From Prochlorococcus sp. AG-409-K04 (GTDB lineage Bacteria; Cyanobacteriota; Cyanobacteriia; PCC-6307; Cyanobiaceae): DNA of 64,000 bases. The DNA lies in NCBI GenBank assembly GCA_003215555.1, contig QCKE01000001.1, positions 62,001-126,000 on the forward strand. The letters run 5' to 3'. Shown piece after piece: positions 61,742-64,000 of the stretch; position 1 is the first letter of the stretch; each line of letters begins with the position of its first letter. The position numbers and the translations under genes are program-made. The notes beneath the pieces are model-generated. The model had not been told where the DNA came from. It searched no databases and saw only the letters and a list, made by a program, of their open reading frames with translations.

Positions 61742-63107
61742 TAACCTATTAAAAGCTCCTAACCAGAGTATTGAAGAGACGGGTTATGCCTGGTATGTAG
61801 GCAATGCACGTTTAATCAATCTTTCTGGAAAATTATTAGGCGCACATATTGCACATACAGGACTAATGGTGTTCTGGGCAGGTGCAATGATGCTTTACGA
61901 GGTGAGTCATTTCACCTTTGATAAGCCAATGTGGGAACAAGGTTTAATACTTCTTCCTCATGTAGCCATGTTTGGTTATGGCATAGGCCCTGGAGGAGAA
62001 GTAGTTGACATAATGCCTTATTTCCAAGCAGGTGTTGTTCATTTAGTTGCATCAGCAGTTCTTGGATTTGGAGGGATTTATCATTCCTTGGCTGGACCTG
62101 AAAAATTAGAAGAAGAATTCCCATTCTTCTCTACAGATTGGAGAGATAAAGATCAAATGACAACCATTCTTGGTCGTCATCTTTGTGTTCTTGGTTTAGG
62201 TTCATTAGCTTTTGCAATCAACTGGCAGTTTCTTGGTGGTCTTTATGACACTTGGGCTCCTGGTGGAGGCGAAGTTCGCTTAATCACTCCAACGACAGAT
62301 CCTGGAATTATATTTGGATATCTATTCCAGACTCCTTGGGGTGGTGGTGGAAATATGGTTGGTGTTAATTCTGTTGAAGACATTGTTGGAGGACACTATT
62401 ACCTAGGAATTATTGAACTCTTAGGTGGTCATTTCCATATGCAAACCAAGCCTTTTGGCTGGGCTCGCAGAGCATTCATTTGGAATGGTGAAGCCTTACT
62501 TGCTTATGCACTTGGAGGCTTATGCGTTGCTAGCTTCTATGCTTCAACATTCGTTTGGTTTAATAACACAGCTTATCCATCAGAATTCTACGGTCCTACA
62601 AATGCTGAAGCTTCGCAGGCGCAAAGTTTCACATTCCTTGTTAGAGACCAAAGGATTGGAGCAAATGTTGGAACAACAATGGGTCCAACTGGTTTAGGTA
62701 AGTACTTAATGCGTTCACCTACTGGAGAAATTATCTTTGGTGGAGAAACAATGCGTTTCTGGGATTTCCGTGGACCTTGGCTAGAGCCACTTAGAGGTGA
62801 AAATGGCTTAAGTCTGGATAAAATACAAAATGATATCCAACCTTGGCAAGTTCGCCGAGCAGCAGAATACATGACTCATGCACCCAATGCTTCAATCAAC
62901 TCCGTTGGTGGAATCATTACTGAGCCAAATGCTGTTAACTTTGTTAATCTTCGCCAATGGCTAGCATCAGCTCACTTCTTCCTTGGATGGTTTACCTTCG
63001 TTGGTCATCTTTGGCATGCTGGTAGAGCTAGAGCAGCTGCAGGTGGTTTTGAGAAAGGAATTGATCGAAAAACCGAGCCAGCTCTTTCCATGCCTGACTT
63101 AGATTAA
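61725..63107 (+). CDS. psbC: photosystem II CP43 inner antenna
   Basis: A 460-residue chlorophyll protein. The GTG start gives (M)[19 protein letters not shown] and is preceded by a strong ribosome site. Six helices with His ligands ([78 protein letters not shown]). The large lumenal loop includes [20 protein letters not shown], whose Arg and Glu serve the Mn cluster. The C-terminus is ALSMPDLD. This is the parent family of the pcb genes upstream. Confidence 0.98.
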   Translation: METPFNNLLKAPNQSIEETGYAWYVGNARLINLSGKLLGAHIAHTGLMVFWAGAMMLYEVSHFTFDKPMWEQGLILLPHVAMFGYGIGPGGEVVDIMPYFQAGVVHLVASAVLGFGGIYHSLAGPEKLEEEFPFFSTDWRDKDQMTTILGRHLCVLGLGSLAFAINWQFLGGLYDTWAPGGGEVRLITPTTDPGIIFGYLFQTPWGGGGNMVGVNSVEDIVGGHYYLGIIELLGGHFHMQTKPFGWARRAFIWNGEALLAYALGGLCVASFYASTFVWFNNTAYPSEFYGPTNAEASQAQSFTFLVRDQRIGANVGTTMGPTGLGKYLMRSPTGEIIFGGETMRFWDFRGPWLEPLRGENGLSLDKIQNDIQPWQVRRAAEYMTHAPNASINSVGGIITEPNAVNFVNLRQWLASAHFFLGWFTFVGHLWHAGRARAAAGGFEKGIDRKTEPALSMPDLD

Positions 63108-63126
63108 AGTAACAATTAACTTGTTT

Positions 63127-63170
63127 TAACAATAAAAAAGCCCCCATCTTTGGGGGCTTTTTTATTGTTA
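63127..63170. terminator. bidirectional terminator after psbC
   Basis: A perfect 20-base inverted repeat with a four-base loop: GCCCCCA/TGGGGGC core and A/T-rich outer arms. It lies between the psbC stop and the convergent maf gene. Confidence 0.9.
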
Positions 63171-63188
63171 AAAGTATTTGATAGAAAA

Positions 63189-63803
63189 TTAATTAAATAA
63201 AGAAATCGAAGTTTTTGAAAGAGCATTTCTCAACCATGGAAGACTTAGCCCTATTACATTGCTATAACATCCTTCAATTTTTTCTATAAACACAGCTCCC
63301 TTTCCATCAATAGCAAAACCGCCTGCACAAGAAATTGACTCTTTAGTTTCCACATATTTTTTTATCTCATCATTTGTAAATTTTGAAAAATAAATTTTAG
63401 TACTTATTACACCTTTGACCATTCCACTAAATGATTTATGAGCAAAAGCATTATCCATTTTATTTCTATAAATAAAGCAATGACCTGTATGTAAAATTCC
63501 ACTTTGAGATGATAATAAAGACAAACGCATTAAAGCCTCTTTAGAATCTTTAGGCTTTCCATAAACTTGCCCTTGAAACTCAAATAAGGAGTCACATCCC
63601 AAAATACCCAATGCTTTCTCATCATTTAGCACATGAGGTGAAACATTTTTCGCCTTTGCAATTGCAAGCATTTCAACCAATTTCTTTATGCTTCCATGAG
63701 AGAATTTTTCTTCATTGATTTCACTTACTATGACTGAATGATCAACACCGATCTGCTTTAGCAAGGCCTGTCGAGCTTTAGATCCTGAAGCAAGTATTAA
63801 CAC
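63189..63803 (-). CDS. maf: Maf-type nucleotide pyrophosphatase
   Basis: A 204-residue protein of the Maf/YhdE family, which hydrolyses non-canonical nucleoside triphosphates. The N-terminus LILASGSKARQALLKQIGVD (~2-21) has the SxxR phosphate loop. ILGCDSLFEFQGQVYGKPKD (~67-86) contains the catalytic Asp. GFAIDGKGAVFIEKIEGCYS and NVIGLSLPWL give the C-terminal signature. Length is normal. Confidence 0.93.
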   Translation of the reverse strand: MLILASGSKARQALLKQIGVDHSVIVSEINEEKFSHGSIKKLVEMLAIAKAKNVSPHVLNDEKALGILGCDSLFEFQGQVYGKPKDSKEALMRLSLLSSQSGILHTGHCFIYRNKMDNAFAHKSFSGMVKGVISTKIYFSKFTNDEIKKYVETKESISCAGGFAIDGKGAVFIEKIEGCYSNVIGLSLPWLRNALSKTSISLFN

Positions 63804-63814
63804 AACAAAAAAAA

Positions 63815-64000
63815 ATGGATTTAATAGATAAACATATTATTAAAAGGAGCTCCAGAGCCATAAAGTGTCTTTCCTTAAATTCACATTTTTATCAACAAAT
63901 CCAAAATTCAGGATTAACAGCAGAACAAGTATTTTCTATGAAAGAAAAATTCATATCTAATATTTTCTTTAAACTTACAAGTGAAAAAAATATAGAAGAC
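63815..64000 (+). CDS. start of an unidentified gene (3' end outside window)
   Basis: Sixty-two codons open to the window end: MDLIDKHIIKRSSRAIKCLS, then LNSHFYQQIQNSGLTAEQVF and SMKEKFISNIFFKLTSEKN. Lys-rich and helical, divergent from maf. The visible part is too short to assign a family. Confidence 0.4.
   Translation, partial: MDLIDKHIIKRSSRAIKCLSLNSHFYQQIQNSGLTAEQVFSMKEKFISNIFFKLTSEKNIED

Noticed and set aside
1-64000. CRISPR arrays, insertion sequences, prophage genes or integrase/attachment sites
   Set aside because: No spaced direct repeats, transposase, integrase or phage structural genes were found in any reading frame listed or in the gaps read by eye.

Overview
The window looks like the chromosome of a low-light-adapted Prochlorococcus. 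It is AT-rich, gene-dense and has very short intergenic gaps. It carries three pcb genes (divinyl-chlorophyll a/b antenna proteins of the CP43/IsiA family) and two high-light-inducible (hli) genes. It also has the standard cyanobacterial core set petM, ycf39, ycf4, psbD-psbC and a three-gene pnt transhydrogenase. Several pcb copies in one place point to a low-light clade; the strain cannot be told from sequence reading alone. No rRNA, tRNA, CRISPR array, insertion sequence or prophage was seen.

Layout. Positions 1-5.3 kb hold the end of an MFS transporter, a DUF2834 membrane protein, a PfkB-type sugar kinase, small proteins, a secreted pentapeptide-repeat protein and flavodoxin (isiB). Positions 5.4-12.4 kb form an antenna block: three pcb genes on the minus strand alternate with plus-strand genes for tiny single-span membrane proteins. 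Three of these share the start MID-x-x-HL-x-DFATQLPHPSDIG, and a fourth shares only the C-terminal half. Strong hairpins separate the units, and two hli genes close the block. Positions 12.5-40.7 kb are mostly accessory: many small proteins of unknown role are mixed with recognisable enzymes and transporters. These include purT, an aldo/keto reductase, a SemiSWEET, an ABC-F ATPase, an NRAMP-related transporter, a MIF-family protein, two Fe(II)/2-oxoglutarate oxygenases, a desaturase, glutathione peroxidase, a beta-hydroxyacid dehydrogenase, an auxin-efflux-type carrier and an RHH regulator. Positions 40.7-64 kb are core housekeeping and photosynthesis genes: ychF, an RND-type adaptor, polA, cysS, dxr, pntA1-pntA2-pntB, an NTRC-like thioredoxin reductase, an IF-1 paralogue, ycf39, petM, ilvH, a cyclophilin, ycf4, psbD-psbC and maf.

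How it fits together. The 4.8-12.4 kb block combines flavodoxin, the usual low-iron substitute for ferredoxin, with CP43-like antennas and Hli proteins, so it reads as a light-harvesting and iron/light-stress module. A 26-nt motif lies 56-61 nt upstream of each pcb start and suggests a shared promoter or leader. The repeated pairing of pcb with a small membrane protein is the best candidate for an undescribed system here: a co-amplified antenna partner or linker. That role is inference; what the sequence shows directly is the repeated layout, the paralogy and the shared upstream motif.
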